The position numbers and the translations under genes are program-made. This document shows, piece by piece, positions 24,784 through 33,009 of a stretch of 64,000 bases of DNA. The DNA is from Chitinophaga rhizophila (GTDB taxonomy: Bacteria > Bacteroidota > Bacteroidia > Chitinophagales > Chitinophagaceae), in the NCBI RefSeq assembly GCF_019492185.1, contig NZ_JAICCF010000003.1, positions 372,001 through 436,000 of the forward strand, written 5' to 3'. Below the pieces are notes generated by a model that did not search any database, was not told the DNA's origin, and saw nothing but the letters and a program-made list of their open reading frames with translations. Position 1 is the first letter of the stretch; the number at the start of each line of letters is the position of its first letter.

Positions 24784-25833
24784 ATGCATCACATCTTGTT
24801 TGATTGCGAGACAATGAAATATGCCAATACAGGACTTTACGAGTACTGTAAACAATTTGGGCATGCGCTTCTTCGCCAGAAAGCAGCGGACGAGAAAGTT
24901 ACTTACTATGTTCCTCCGGGACTGAAAGGCTTTTTTGGAGACGAACATCAGTATGTTACTATCAGCAAGCTGCACCGGCTTATTATGCCATCATTCTCTT
25001 ACCTGGATGTGTGGCATACTTCTTTTCAGTCAACGCATTTCAGACCATCCAACAAGGATATCGGTCACGTGCTGACGATACATGATCTGAACTTCATTCA
25101 TGAGAAGAAGAACCCTAAGAAGGTAGCCTCTTTTCTCAAAAAGGTACAGCGTAATATTGACCGTGCAGATCACGTTGTAACTATTTCCAAATTTGTGCTG
25201 GAAGATGTCAAACATCATCTTGATCTGCGCAACAAACCTGCCAGTGTAATATACAATGGCGGTGTGCTGGAAACCTTCCCTGAGTTTGACTCGCCGGAGT
25301 ATCGCCCGCAACGTCCGTTTATTTTTAATATTGGTAGTATAGATGCGAAAAAGAATGCGCATGTATTGCCGGCATTGCTGCAGAACAATGACTACGAACT
25401 GGTCATTGCAGGGCCTGTATTTGATGAGGAATATAAAAACAAGATCCTGACCACCGCCCAGCAGTATGGTGTGTCTGATCGTGTAAAGATACTTGGTAGC
25501 ATTTCCAATAAAAGCAGATACTGGTATTACCATCACTGCACCGCATTTGCTTTCCCATCACTGGCAGAAGGTTTCGGACTACCTGTTGTGGAAGCGCTGA
25601 GTGAAGGGAAACCCTGCTTCCTTTCTGACAAGACCAGTTTACCAGAAGTAGGCGGACCATTATGTTACTACTTCCATGAGTTTACAGATACAGTGATGCA
25701 AAAGGTTTTTGCAGAAGGAATGGCACATTTCAATGCAACCAAACCTATTGAAGCAATGAAAGCACATGCTGCTACACTGAATCTGGACAATACCGCTAAA
25801 CATTACCTGCAGATATACCGTAGTCTGTATTAA
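24784..25833 (+). CDS. Glycosyltransferase family 1/4 (GT-B)
   Basis: The 349-residue protein is a retaining GT-B glycosyltransferase. The N-terminal half has HVLTIHDLNFIHEKK. The C-terminal half has FIFNIGSIDAKKNAHVLPALL and the nucleotide-sugar binding EX7E motif in AEGFGLPVVEA. It is cytosolic and would act on cell-surface polysaccharide or glycolipid. It lies 10 bases before a paralogue of almost the same length, and both end in YRSLY, so the pair arose by tandem duplication. The sugar donor and acceptor cannot be read from the sequence. Confidence 0.9.
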   Translation: MHHILFDCETMKYANTGLYEYCKQFGHALLRQKAADEKVTYYVPPGLKGFFGDEHQYVTISKLHRLIMPSFSYLDVWHTSFQSTHFRPSNKDIGHVLTIHDLNFIHEKKNPKKVASFLKKVQRNIDRADHVVTISKFVLEDVKHHLDLRNKPASVIYNGGVLETFPEFDSPEYRPQRPFIFNIGSIDAKKNAHVLPALLQNNDYELVIAGPVFDEEYKNKILTTAQQYGVSDRVKILGSISNKSRYWYYHHCTAFAFPSLAEGFGLPVVEALSEGKPCFLSDKTSLPEVGGPLCYYFHEFTDTVMQKVFAEGMAHFNATKPIEAMKAHAATLNLDNTAKHYLQIYRSLY

Positions 25834-25843
25834 CATATTGCAT

Positions 25844-26887
25844 ATGCATCGCATTGGCTTAGACTTAGAAAAACTTAAATATCCTCATAACGGTCTGTAC
25901 ACTTTTTGTGTACAGTTAGGACAACGGTTGCTGCAGTTAAAGCAAGAAGATGAGCAACTGCTGTACTATCTGCCACCTGCATTTAATGGTTACCAGGGAA
26001 GCTATCAGCAGATACCTTACAAGTGGTATGACCGATATGCTTTTAATCCGCCACAAATGGACATCTGGCATGCTGTACACCAGTCAGGTAATGTATGGCC
26101 AAGGAAGAAAGCTAAAAAGACCATCCTCACTATTCACGATCTGAACTTTTTGTTTGAACCGAATAAGAGTGAACGTGAGAAGAAGCGCTCACTGGACGTA
26201 ATACAAAAGCAGGTGGATGAAACAGATCGTATCGTTGCTATTTCTGAATTTACTTTAAAGACGATAAATGCGCATCTGCGCATTCCTGAAAACAAGTGCA
26301 GCATTATTTATCAGGGTTCCGAAATAAAGGAGTATCCTGGATTTGATGCACCTCAATACCGGCCTGCAGTTCCGTTCCTGTTCTCTATCGGGATGATATT
26401 ACCGAAGAAGAATTTCCATGTTCTACCACGATTGCTGGAGCATAATAATTTTGAACTGCTGATAGCAGGTAAAACACAGGGCGAGTATTACAAAAAGATT
26501 GAAGAAGAAGCTGCCAAACTGGGAGTAAGTGCGCGTGTAAAAATGCTGGGAAGTATTACTGATGAAGAGAAGTACTGGTATTATAAAAACTGTGCTGCGT
26601 TTATGTTTCCCTCAGTAGCTGAAGGCTTTGGTGCACCTGTGGTTGAGGCGATGCATTTTGGTAAGCCGGTTTTTCTTTCTGACAAGACGAGTTTGCCTGA
26701 AATAGGAGGAGCGGCTGCTTACTACTTTAAATCTTTTGAGAACGATCATATGCGTGATGTATTTGAAAAAGGGATGCATCATTATGAAACAAATCAACCA
26801 GCAGATAAGATCAGGCAACATGCAGTAAAATTCAGCTGGGATACTAACGCTCAAAAATATATGGACCTGTATAGAAGTCTGTATTGA
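25844..26887 (+). CDS. Glycosyltransferase family 1/4 (GT-B), tandem paralogue
   Basis: The 347-residue product is colinear with the preceding one: TILTIHDLNFLFEPNK, FLFSIGMILPKKNFHVLPRLL, the EX7E motif in AEGFGAPVVEA, and the shared ending YRSLY. The ATG at 25844 is preferred; an in-frame TTG at 25838 would add two residues. It is certainly in one operon with its paralogue. Divergence is high in the N-terminal, acceptor-binding half and low around the donor site, suggesting the same donor and different acceptors. Confidence 0.9.
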   Translation: MHRIGLDLEKLKYPHNGLYTFCVQLGQRLLQLKQEDEQLLYYLPPAFNGYQGSYQQIPYKWYDRYAFNPPQMDIWHAVHQSGNVWPRKKAKKTILTIHDLNFLFEPNKSEREKKRSLDVIQKQVDETDRIVAISEFTLKTINAHLRIPENKCSIIYQGSEIKEYPGFDAPQYRPAVPFLFSIGMILPKKNFHVLPRLLEHNNFELLIAGKTQGEYYKKIEEEAAKLGVSARVKMLGSITDEEKYWYYKNCAAFMFPSVAEGFGAPVVEAMHFGKPVFLSDKTSLPEIGGAAAYYFKSFENDHMRDVFEKGMHHYETNQPADKIRQHAVKFSWDTNAQKYMDLYRSLY

Positions 26888-26897
26888 TATAAACAAT

Positions 26898-26940
26898 CAA
26901 CCGGCAACATCAGTGAGTTGACTACTGCTGTTGCCGGTTG
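26898..26940. terminator. Bidirectional terminator between glycosyltransferase genes
   Basis: CAACCGGCAACA pairs perfectly with TGTTGCCGGTTG around a 19-base loop, between convergent genes. T-tracts are weak on both sides. Confidence 0.65.
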
Positions 26941-26944
26941 GAAC

Positions 26945-27817
26945 TTAGATTATTTTGTAGTTTCTATAGTCGAATAAACGCTTCCCTGTTCTCTTCTCTA
27001 TCCAATACAGGAGGCTGTCCTTAAAAGAAAATTTCTTCCTGCTGATATCGTGTGAGAACTGCCAGTTCCTTTGCTGAATGCGTTCGTGCATCACTTGTGG
27101 ATGTGTACCTTTGAAGATAGCCAGCGAATCTACTTCACCGTAATCAAATGCAGCAATAGGAACCCTGTTGTTAATATGTTCTTCATTAGCGCCATGATAA
27201 AGTTCAAAGGAGCTATTCAGTTTCTGCGCCTGGGTTTGGGGATCTTTCACCCAGCCATAATGATACATTCTTGCATCGACCGGTTTGACATGCAGTTTAC
27301 GTCCTTCTTTTCTGAAACCCTGGGCGTCGCGATAAGAAGATATGCGTTTATCATTACGGATAACACGGATTTCATGCTGATACCAGGTTCTTGAATCGCC
27401 GATGTAATCATAACTGCCAAAGAAGTGGGTATATCTGAATAGTAGTCCTTCTACTTTGGCATCGTCACGATACTTTGTCATTGCCGCACGGATAGCGTTG
27501 TAGTCTTGTTCATGCACTACTTCGTCTGCCTGTATATAGAAAGCCCAATCAGCGTCAGGGCTTACATGAGCGTATGCTTTATCCGTTTCAACAGCGAGAA
27601 TACGTCCGCCTTCCTTGAGAGAGTCATCCCATACAGAATGAAAGATCTTTATCTTTGGAGAGCCTATTGACCTGATGAGTTCCAGCGTACCGTCTTCACA
27701 GTCTCCGACACTGACAATTACCTCGTCACACAGTGGCAGAATTGACTGAATAGATGCCACTACGGGGTAATCATATTTAACGGCATTGCGCACAAAAGTG
27801 AACCCGGATACTTTCAT
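26945..27817 (-). CDS. Glycosyltransferase family 2-like protein
   Basis: The 290-residue protein starts MKVSGFTFVRNAVKYDYPVVASIQS. It continues with DEVIVSVGDCEDGTLELI and WAFYIQADEVVHEQDY, the GT-A nucleotide-binding strand and a DxD-like metal site (QADEVVHE). This resembles family 2 glycosyltransferases that decorate surface glycans. The ATG at 27815-27817 is preferred to an in-frame start 13 codons upstream, because family similarity begins there. It converges on the GT-B pair, so the three genes may serve the same glycan although they are separate transcripts. Confidence 0.85.
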   Translation of the reverse strand: MKVSGFTFVRNAVKYDYPVVASIQSILPLCDEVIVSVGDCEDGTLELIRSIGSPKIKIFHSVWDDSLKEGGRILAVETDKAYAHVSPDADWAFYIQADEVVHEQDYNAIRAAMTKYRDDAKVEGLLFRYTHFFGSYDYIGDSRTWYQHEIRVIRNDKRISSYRDAQGFRKEGRKLHVKPVDARMYHYGWVKDPQTQAQKLNSSFELYHGANEEHINNRVPIAAFDYGEVDSLAIFKGTHPQVMHERIQQRNWQFSHDISRKKFSFKDSLLYWIEKRTGKRLFDYRNYKII

Positions 27818-27879
27818 ATTGACAGATATATATTGTTTGCGAAGATATATAATCATTGCGAATTGTTTAATTTCGGCAC

Positions 27880-28779
27880 ATGCATCAGCAACTGCTTACA
27901 GCTTTACAGAAAGGGGATATTAAATCTCTTGCAAGAAGCATTTCGCTTATCGAAAACGAAGCCACCGGCTATGAGCGGTTGCTGGAAGATATTCCTGCCG
28001 GCAGTCCCACCCGTGTGATAGGTATTACTGGTCCGCCGGGAGCAGGCAAAAGTACACTTGTCAATTCGCTGATAACGTTCTTACTGCAACAGGGTAAGCG
28101 TATTGCGATCATTGCAGTTGACCCATCATCTCCTTTTAACTATGGAGCGTTGCTCGGTGATCGTATCAGGATGGCGCAGCACTTTGGTAATAACGATGTG
28201 TATATACGCTCAATGGCGAGCAGGGGAGCGCTTGGCGGATTGAGCCCGAAGATTGTTGAAGTTGCTGATATTATCAAAGCAGCCCGTTTTGACTACCTGT
28301 TTATAGAGACAGTAGGTGTAGGGCAGAGCGAAGTAGAGATTGCCGGTATCGCTGATACTACAGTGGTAGTAGTAGTGCCTGAAGCCGGCGACGAGATACA
28401 GACCATGAAAGCCGGGCTGATGGAAATAGCAGATGTATTTGTGGTTAACAAAGCTGACAGGGACAATGCAGCTGAGTTTGTAAAGAATCTTCGTTTGCTG
28501 GCACATACCAGGCAAAAGGAAAACTGGGAGATACCAGTATTAAAAACCGTTGCAACGAAAGACGAGGGATTAGCGGAATTGGTAACTGCGATTGACGCAC
28601 ATCAACAGCAGGTGACCGGTAATAATGCACATCATGCGCTATTACTGGCAGAGAAAGCCTATCAGTTATTACAGCACCGCAGGATGCGGGATGTTAGCCG
28701 GCGAGACTTACAACAACAGATTACCACCGCACTGGCCAGTGGTCAATTTAACCTTTATAGGTTTATTAATACGCTATAG
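27880..28779 (+). CDS. meaB: Methylmalonyl-CoA mutase-associated GTPase MeaB
   Basis: The 299-residue protein is a G3E-family P-loop GTPase. It has Walker A GPPGAGKS (51-58), VDPSSPFNYGALLGDRIRM, IETVGVGQSEVEI and the base-recognition NKAD in VVNKADRDNA. MeaB guards and reloads the adenosylcobalamin-dependent methylmalonyl-CoA mutase. No mutase gene is in the window; in many Bacteroidota the mutase genes are elsewhere. It diverges from the family 2 glycosyltransferase. Confidence 0.94.
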   Translation: MHQQLLTALQKGDIKSLARSISLIENEATGYERLLEDIPAGSPTRVIGITGPPGAGKSTLVNSLITFLLQQGKRIAIIAVDPSSPFNYGALLGDRIRMAQHFGNNDVYIRSMASRGALGGLSPKIVEVADIIKAARFDYLFIETVGVGQSEVEIAGIADTTVVVVVPEAGDEIQTMKAGLMEIADVFVVNKADRDNAAEFVKNLRLLAHTRQKENWEIPVLKTVATKDEGLAELVTAIDAHQQQVTGNNAHHALLLAEKAYQLLQHRRMRDVSRRDLQQQITTALASGQFNLYRFINTL

Positions 28780-28806
28780 TCAGTTAAGAAAACATCATTG
28801 GATATG

Positions 28807-30069
28807 TCAGGATACATTTTCTACGAATGTTGATTGTACAGCAGTCTTCCTTTTTGTTAATAAATACACGACAGTGTATGCTGCTGTGCATGCACATATG
28901 ACCGGTAGTAGTGCATTTAGAGCATGTGTGGTTTCTATGGCAAAGAGGATGGCTGATAGTAATACCCTGTTTCCAGCAGAAAACATTGCAGACATGCCTA
29001 CCAACGCTGCTACAGCAACATGCAGATGTACACCGGGAAAGGCAAATTGAAGGAGGAATGTAATAAAGATACCAGCTGCCCCACCAGCTACAATTAAAGG
29101 TGCCATCGTTCCCCCCGGGATGCCACTGGCTATAACGATTGCCATCAGCACTAGCTTACCTATCATCATGATCACAAGGAACTGTAAAGTAATCTGGCCG
29201 TTGAGCATTGCTTCAATATGGTCGTAGCCTGCGCCAAAGGTTTCAGGCAAATAGTAACCAGTTATTCCGACAATGCCTGCAGCAAGTACCGGCCACCACA
29301 GTTTATTTAGTGGTAGTCGCTGAAAGAGTGCGTTTGTAAGGCTCATCAGCTTGCCTGTTGGCAGTACCAGCAAGCCTGCCAGTACGCCTGCTACTATGTA
29401 TCCTAATAACATGTGAATATTTGCAGATGGCACGTCAGGCATAGACCAGATGGCGGTTTCTCCGATTAACATATAGCGAAGTAAGAACCCTGTTCCACCA
29501 CCGGCAATTGCAGCAATAATACCTAACCAGGTTAGCTCCACTATGAGCAGTTCAATACTAAGAGCAACAGCCATTAATGGTGCTCCGAATAAAAAGGCTA
29601 GTCCGGCAGTCATACATGCCACTGACAATATATGTATGCGTCTGGAATTACTTGTAGAGATAGAGAAAGGCATATCTGTGAGGGGGCCTTCCAGTCCTAA
29701 AGGAATGCCTGAACAGATCATGAGAATACTTTGAATCGGCCTTATTTTTTTGGCAGAGAGGTTACCTGTATAGTGCAATAAGCAACTTATAATCAGTGCG
29801 GTGATGACTGGTACTATAAGTATTAGTATATCCTGTTCCTGCAGGTAACGGGATTCACCGGGCAATCCGCTATATACGGGTATGGCATTCATCAGGGTAA
29901 GGAGTCCGTACAGCAGGAGAGAGGTAGCGGCGGCGAGTGCTACACTACAGACTAGCATTAACAATGCGCGCATACCGCTAATACGTTGATCGGGAGTAGG
30001 TATTTCTTTTCCAGCTACTTCCGAAAAAGGGATACGATTCTTCATTAGTGCCAGGAAATTGGCTTTCAT
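28807..30069 (-). CDS. ClC-type chloride channel/transporter
   Basis: The 420-residue membrane protein has about ten hydrophobic segments. Its ClC signature regions are diverged: IPLGLEGPLTD corresponds to the GREGP loop with the gating glutamate kept, and ASGIPGGTMAPLIVAGG to the G-x-F-x-P loop. The central tyrosine region and the GSGIPE loop of E. coli ClC are not obvious. It probably moves chloride or another small anion across the inner membrane, as a channel or proton antiporter. It converges on meaB with only 27 bases between the stop codons and no strong terminator. Confidence 0.85.
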   Translation of the reverse strand: MKANFLALMKNRIPFSEVAGKEIPTPDQRISGMRALLMLVCSVALAAATSLLLYGLLTLMNAIPVYSGLPGESRYLQEQDILILIVPVITALIISCLLHYTGNLSAKKIRPIQSILMICSGIPLGLEGPLTDMPFSISTSNSRRIHILSVACMTAGLAFLFGAPLMAVALSIELLIVELTWLGIIAAIAGGGTGFLLRYMLIGETAIWSMPDVPSANIHMLLGYIVAGVLAGLLVLPTGKLMSLTNALFQRLPLNKLWWPVLAAGIVGITGYYLPETFGAGYDHIEAMLNGQITLQFLVIMMIGKLVLMAIVIASGIPGGTMAPLIVAGGAAGIFITFLLQFAFPGVHLHVAVAALVGMSAMFSAGNRVLLSAILFAIETTHALNALLPVICACTAAYTVVYLLTKRKTAVQSTFVENVS

Positions 30070-30347
30070 GCAGCTGAGTTTTAAAAGTTCAATATACGTA
30101 GAACAATGGATTACTGCATGCTATGTTTAGTATGGCAGTGTTTTAGGACTGTATTGTAAATAGCTGCGTCCTTCAGCAGCGATTATAATTTGTGTATAAA
30201 GCATGTTAATAGGATGTTAACATATCCTGGATCTCAAAACATTTGGACGATAAGATTAATCTGTTATCCGATGATAAGAATTGATTTAATATAATACCTA
30301 CTCATATTAGTTATCCATTTTAGTGGTGGTAAATAAGATGTTAAATA
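30070..30347. other. AT-rich gene-free region
   Basis: The region upstream of the ClC gene and the DUF2024 promoter is AT-rich and carries no recognisable gene or hairpin. It must contain the ClC promoter, which could not be identified. Confidence 0.45.
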
Positions 30348-30378
30348 TTTGACCAGTTTTTAACCGTTTCTATATTTG
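30348..30378 (+). promoter_or_regulatory. Bacteroidota promoter for the DUF2024 gene
   Basis: TTTG (30348-30351), 19 bases, then TATATTTG (30371-30378): an exact match to TTTG-N19-TAnnTTTG. The start codon is 62 bases after it. Confidence 0.7.
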
Positions 30379-30440
30379 TGGCCTACCGTTGATCCAACAT
30401 CTTGTTACTATATTCTATGACCTTAAAAGTGTAGACATTC

Positions 30441-30701
30441 ATGGACGTTGCTATCTTTGACACCTACGTAAAGCGCCGGGAAGGCGGCTATATGCACTTC
30501 GACATAATCGTATCTGCTGATACAAACTATGAGAATGTGCTAACCTTCGGAAACGCATATCTCAAATCAAAATCAATTGAAAAACAATCTGTCTCCTCCA
30601 GGGACTGTCGGTTCTGTCATGTACAGGAGATGATCCCGACCTGGGAGCAGGACATTCGTAAGCATGGCTATCATATTTACGAAATGGAGGGTTGCAGATA
30701 G
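30441..30701 (+). CDS. DUF2024 family protein
   Basis: The 86-residue protein has the DUF2024 sequence MDVAIFDTYVKRREGGYMHFDIIV, the CRFCHVQE segment and a C-terminal GYHIYEMEGC. The CxxCH-like pattern here (CRFCH) is in a small soluble protein without a signal peptide, so it is a metal or thiol site rather than a heme site. The function is unknown. Expression is driven by an excellent promoter and ended by a strong terminator, so this is a single-gene transcript. Confidence 0.85.
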   Translation: MDVAIFDTYVKRREGGYMHFDIIVSADTNYENVLTFGNAYLKSKSIEKQSVSSRDCRFCHVQEMIPTWEQDIRKHGYHIYEMEGCR

Positions 30702-30742
30702 GACATATTCTTATACTAAACCGTATCCTAACAAAGCGAAAA

Positions 30743-30773
30743 AAGGAGGTCTGGCTCACTGCCGGACCTCCTT
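30743..30773. terminator. Bidirectional terminator after DUF2024
   Basis: A 13-bp stem (AAGGAGGTCTGGC with complement, one G-U) and TCACT loop lies between the convergent DUF2024 gene and the small CxxC protein gene, with A and T tracts on each side. Confidence 0.85.
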
Positions 30774-30796
30774 CATTTTATAAAGAGTTTATTTAC

Positions 30797-31006
30797 CTAT
30801 GCTCCGCGGTGATTCCTCCAGTACCTGAATCCCATTATCCCGATAATTACTAGTGGCGTCGCTGCCAGCATCAGGATACCGTTATTCAACCCTTTCGCCG
30901 GACCTTCACCCAGCTGTTGAGCTGTTTTTGTACAAAGAGAGCACTGCGCCATTACCTGGGCACTGAAGCATAAAATGATCGCTAAAATCTGCGCTGTCTT
31001 TTTCAT
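30797..31006 (-). CDS. Small membrane protein with CxxC after its signal
   Basis: The 69-residue product has a signal peptide ending VMAQ, then at once CSLCTKTAQQ, then one membrane helix (ILMLAATPLVIIGIMGF) and a short basic tail. The CxxC would lie outside the cytoplasm at the mature N-terminus. The gene is the last of a run of cytochrome oxidase assembly genes (SCO, DUF420) on the same strand, which suggests a role in copper or disulfide handling during oxidase assembly. That is inference. No named family was recognised, although the layout is typical of Bacteroidota. Confidence 0.75.
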   Translation of the reverse strand: MKKTAQILAIILCFSAQVMAQCSLCTKTAQQLGEGPAKGLNNGILMLAATPLVIIGIMGFRYWRNHRGA

Positions 31007-31049
31007 ACAGTAAAATTAAGCATTATTACCATTATGGCTTTACCATTTG

Positions 31050-31619
31050 TCAATAGTATGGAGATATCATCACGTATACTATTACACCGGTTACAGCTAC
31101 ATAGAACCAGATTGGCCAGGTGATTCGGGCAATCTTCTTGTGTTTAACGAAGTCTGACTGGAAACCACGCAGTAATGTAAACAATACCAAAGGTACTATG
31201 ATAGCAGCCAGTACAATATGTGTCAGCAATATGAAATAATATATAGCGGCAGTACTACTGATAGCCGCCTTTTCAGTTGCATCTACTATATGGTCGTGGT
31301 TAAGATCACCATACTTGGTACTTTCAGTGAAGAAGTGGTAAGTCACATATGATACCAGGAAGACCAGCGACAAAGCAACTGCAATCAGGTTAGTAATCTT
31401 ATGTGCTTTGATCTGCCCGTTTCTGATGAAGAACAAACTACCTAACAATAACACTGCCGTTGCCGAGTTCAGCACAGCATGAAACAGTGGTAATATGCTC
31501 ACATTAAATCCAGCTTCAACATTTGGTCTTGGCAGATAGAAGAGGATGGCTACAACTACCGGTATAACGATTGAGATAATCGCGATCGGCAGGTTTAGAT
31601 TTTTACTTTTGAGATCCAT
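31050..31619 (-). CDS. DUF420 membrane protein with EF-hand-like loop
   Basis: The 189-residue protein has five predicted helices. It shows FHAVLNSATAVLLLG and FILLTHIVLAAIIVP with the membrane histidines typical of DUF420 (CtaM-like) proteins, which help assemble heme-copper oxidases. Between helices, residues 105-116 read DLNHDHIVDATE, fitting the EF-hand calcium loop (D1, N3, D5, D9, E12). The gene lies between SCO and the CxxC membrane protein in the oxidase assembly group. The role is supported by context and family; calcium binding is only a suggestion. Confidence 0.88.
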   Translation of the reverse strand: MDLKSKNLNLPIAIISIVIPVVVAILFYLPRPNVEAGFNVSILPLFHAVLNSATAVLLLGSLFFIRNGQIKAHKITNLIAVALSLVFLVSYVTYHFFTESTKYGDLNHDHIVDATEKAAISSTAAIYYFILLTHIVLAAIIVPLVLFTLLRGFQSDFVKHKKIARITWPIWFYVAVTGVIVYVMISPYY

Positions 31620-31646
31620 TGCAGTGTCTGATTTTACTTAAATGTA

Positions 31647-31693
31647 AAAAGTGAAATGTGAGCGCGTATCAGGGCGTATCACATTTCACTTTT
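31647..31693. repeat. Long intergenic hairpin between SCO and DUF420
   Basis: A 15-bp perfect stem (AAAAGTGAAATGTGA and complement) encloses a 17-base loop that itself contains the direct repeat GCGTATCA twice. It may be a terminator for SCO or a processing site within the assembly-gene transcript. Confidence 0.6.
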
Positions 31694-31745
31694 CACATTT
31701 ACATTTCATCTTTATGTATTTGGAATATACTTACGTATGTCCTGG

Positions 31746-32435
31746 TCATTCCGTTGTGGAAAACAGTCTTTTTAACAATCCTGGTCTGTGTTTGTCCTTT
31801 TCAAGATGTAATACAGCGATGTCATTTGCACATTTGCGTACTGCATTTGAATCCAGCCCATCATAGTAACCTCGGATATTATGATTTTTATCCAGTAGCA
31901 CCAGCTTCTCTGTATGGATGAAATCGTCTGGTCCACCGTCGCCCTGTACTACACTGACAAACACTTCATTTCTTGCCCAGTCATAGATATCCTTCTTTGC
32001 ACCGGTCAGCAACCACCAGTTATCCGGGTTGATATGGTGTTTTACTCCGTACATGCGCAATACTTCAGATGAATCTCTTTCCGGATCTACGGTCAGTGAT
32101 ACCATCTGTAAGAGCGTATCATTTTTGATATATGCCTGCTGGATCTTTTCGAGATTTGCCATCATGCGTGGGCATATGCTTGGGCAGGAGGTAAAGAAGA
32201 AGTTGACCAGTATTACTTTGTTAGGAAGGTCTTTGAGACTTACCTGGCGTCCCATCTGGTTAGTGAGTGTAATATCATTCACCACATGGAATGTGGTATC
32301 ATATATTGTCTCTCCGCCTTTTACTACTGTATCTACTTTTTCAGGAATGTAGTAGCGGGGGATAGGCACTACATTTTTACTGTAATGATCTACAATCAGG
32401 TATCCCGTCAATGGCACCAGTACTGCCAGCATCAA
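31746..32435 (-). CDS. SCO family protein (copper chaperone for oxidase)
   Basis: A thioredoxin-fold protein with an N-terminal membrane anchor and the SCO copper motif CPSIC (Cys84, Cys88, numbered from 32435), plus a distal histidine in DFIHTEK. SCO proteins deliver copper to the CuA centre of subunit II. The start is uncertain. In frame there is TTG at 32435 and ATG at 32432, but both leave the anchor without its usual positive residues. An ATT at 32457-32459 would give (M)TKRGLIGLMLAVL, a natural N-terminus. No upstream ATG exists before a TAA. It lies just after the respiratory operon. Confidence 0.88.
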   Translation of the reverse strand: MMLAVLVPLTGYLIVDHYSKNVVPIPRYYIPEKVDTVVKGGETIYDTTFHVVNDITLTNQMGRQVSLKDLPNKVILVNFFFTSCPSICPRMMANLEKIQQAYIKNDTLLQMVSLTVDPERDSSEVLRMYGVKHHINPDNWWLLTGAKKDIYDWARNEVFVSVVQGDGGPDDFIHTEKLVLLDKNHNIRGYYDGLDSNAVRKCANDIAVLHLEKDKHRPGLLKRLFSTTE

Positions 32436-32490
32436 TCCTATAAGTCCTCTCTTGGTAATGGCCTGAAGTTTTAAATTGTCAGATAAAAGT

Positions 32491-32540
32491 TACGCTTTAC
32501 AAATCCTGACGTAAAGATACGTCAGGACCTGTAAAGCGTA
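32491..32540 (-). terminator. Terminator-like hairpin ending the act-cox operon
   Basis: Two stacked perfect stems (11 bp outer, 10 bp inner) are separated by a 2x2 internal loop, with AAGA at the tip, 16 bases after the subunit IV stop codon. A T-rich stretch follows on the minus strand after a few bases. Confidence 0.75.
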
Positions 32541-32555
32541 GTATACTAAGTTCGA

Positions 32556-32960
32556 TTAGTGATGTGCCGGCTCGTTGGTAATGTGTGTAGCTGGAGCTAC
32601 AGGAGTACCAGGAGCAAGGTCTTTACGCATGTTCTTCCAGGATTCGCCGTCAGCCAGGAAAGCGATGATGAACCAAACGAACAGCAGTAAAGGAATCAGG
32701 ATAGTCATCACCAGGTTTCTGATCTCATGACGTAAGTGCATAAATTCAGCAACGATGAAGAATGCTTTCACCAGCGTCAGACAGATGAAAATACCATTAA
32801 GCATCCATCTTGCCATGAAGTCAAATTCCAGATAAAGGAATGCCAGACCCACTTCAAAAACAGTGATTGCTAACAATATCCAGAACGTTTTCCAGATACC
32901 TTTGGTAGATGAATCATGTGTATGACCTTCGTGCGCCACTCCTGTATGTGTATGTTCCAT
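32556..32960 (-). CDS. Cytochrome c oxidase subunit IV
   Basis: The 134-residue protein has three membrane helices and the prokaryotic COX4 pattern FFIVAEFMHLRHEIRNLV. The first 20 residues are His-rich (HTHTGVAHEGHTHDSS), on the outside or inside depending on topology. It is the last structural gene of the respiratory operon, 49 bases after a subunit III gene, and a terminator follows. Confidence 0.9.
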   Translation of the reverse strand: MEHTHTGVAHEGHTHDSSTKGIWKTFWILLAITVFEVGLAFLYLEFDFMARWMLNGIFICLTLVKAFFIVAEFMHLRHEIRNLVMTILIPLLLFVWFIIAFLADGESWKNMRKDLAPGTPVAPATHITNEPAHH

Positions 32961-33009
32961 TAGTTATTTCTTTTAAAATTCCAGATTACAAATACTTACC
33001 GACTGACTA

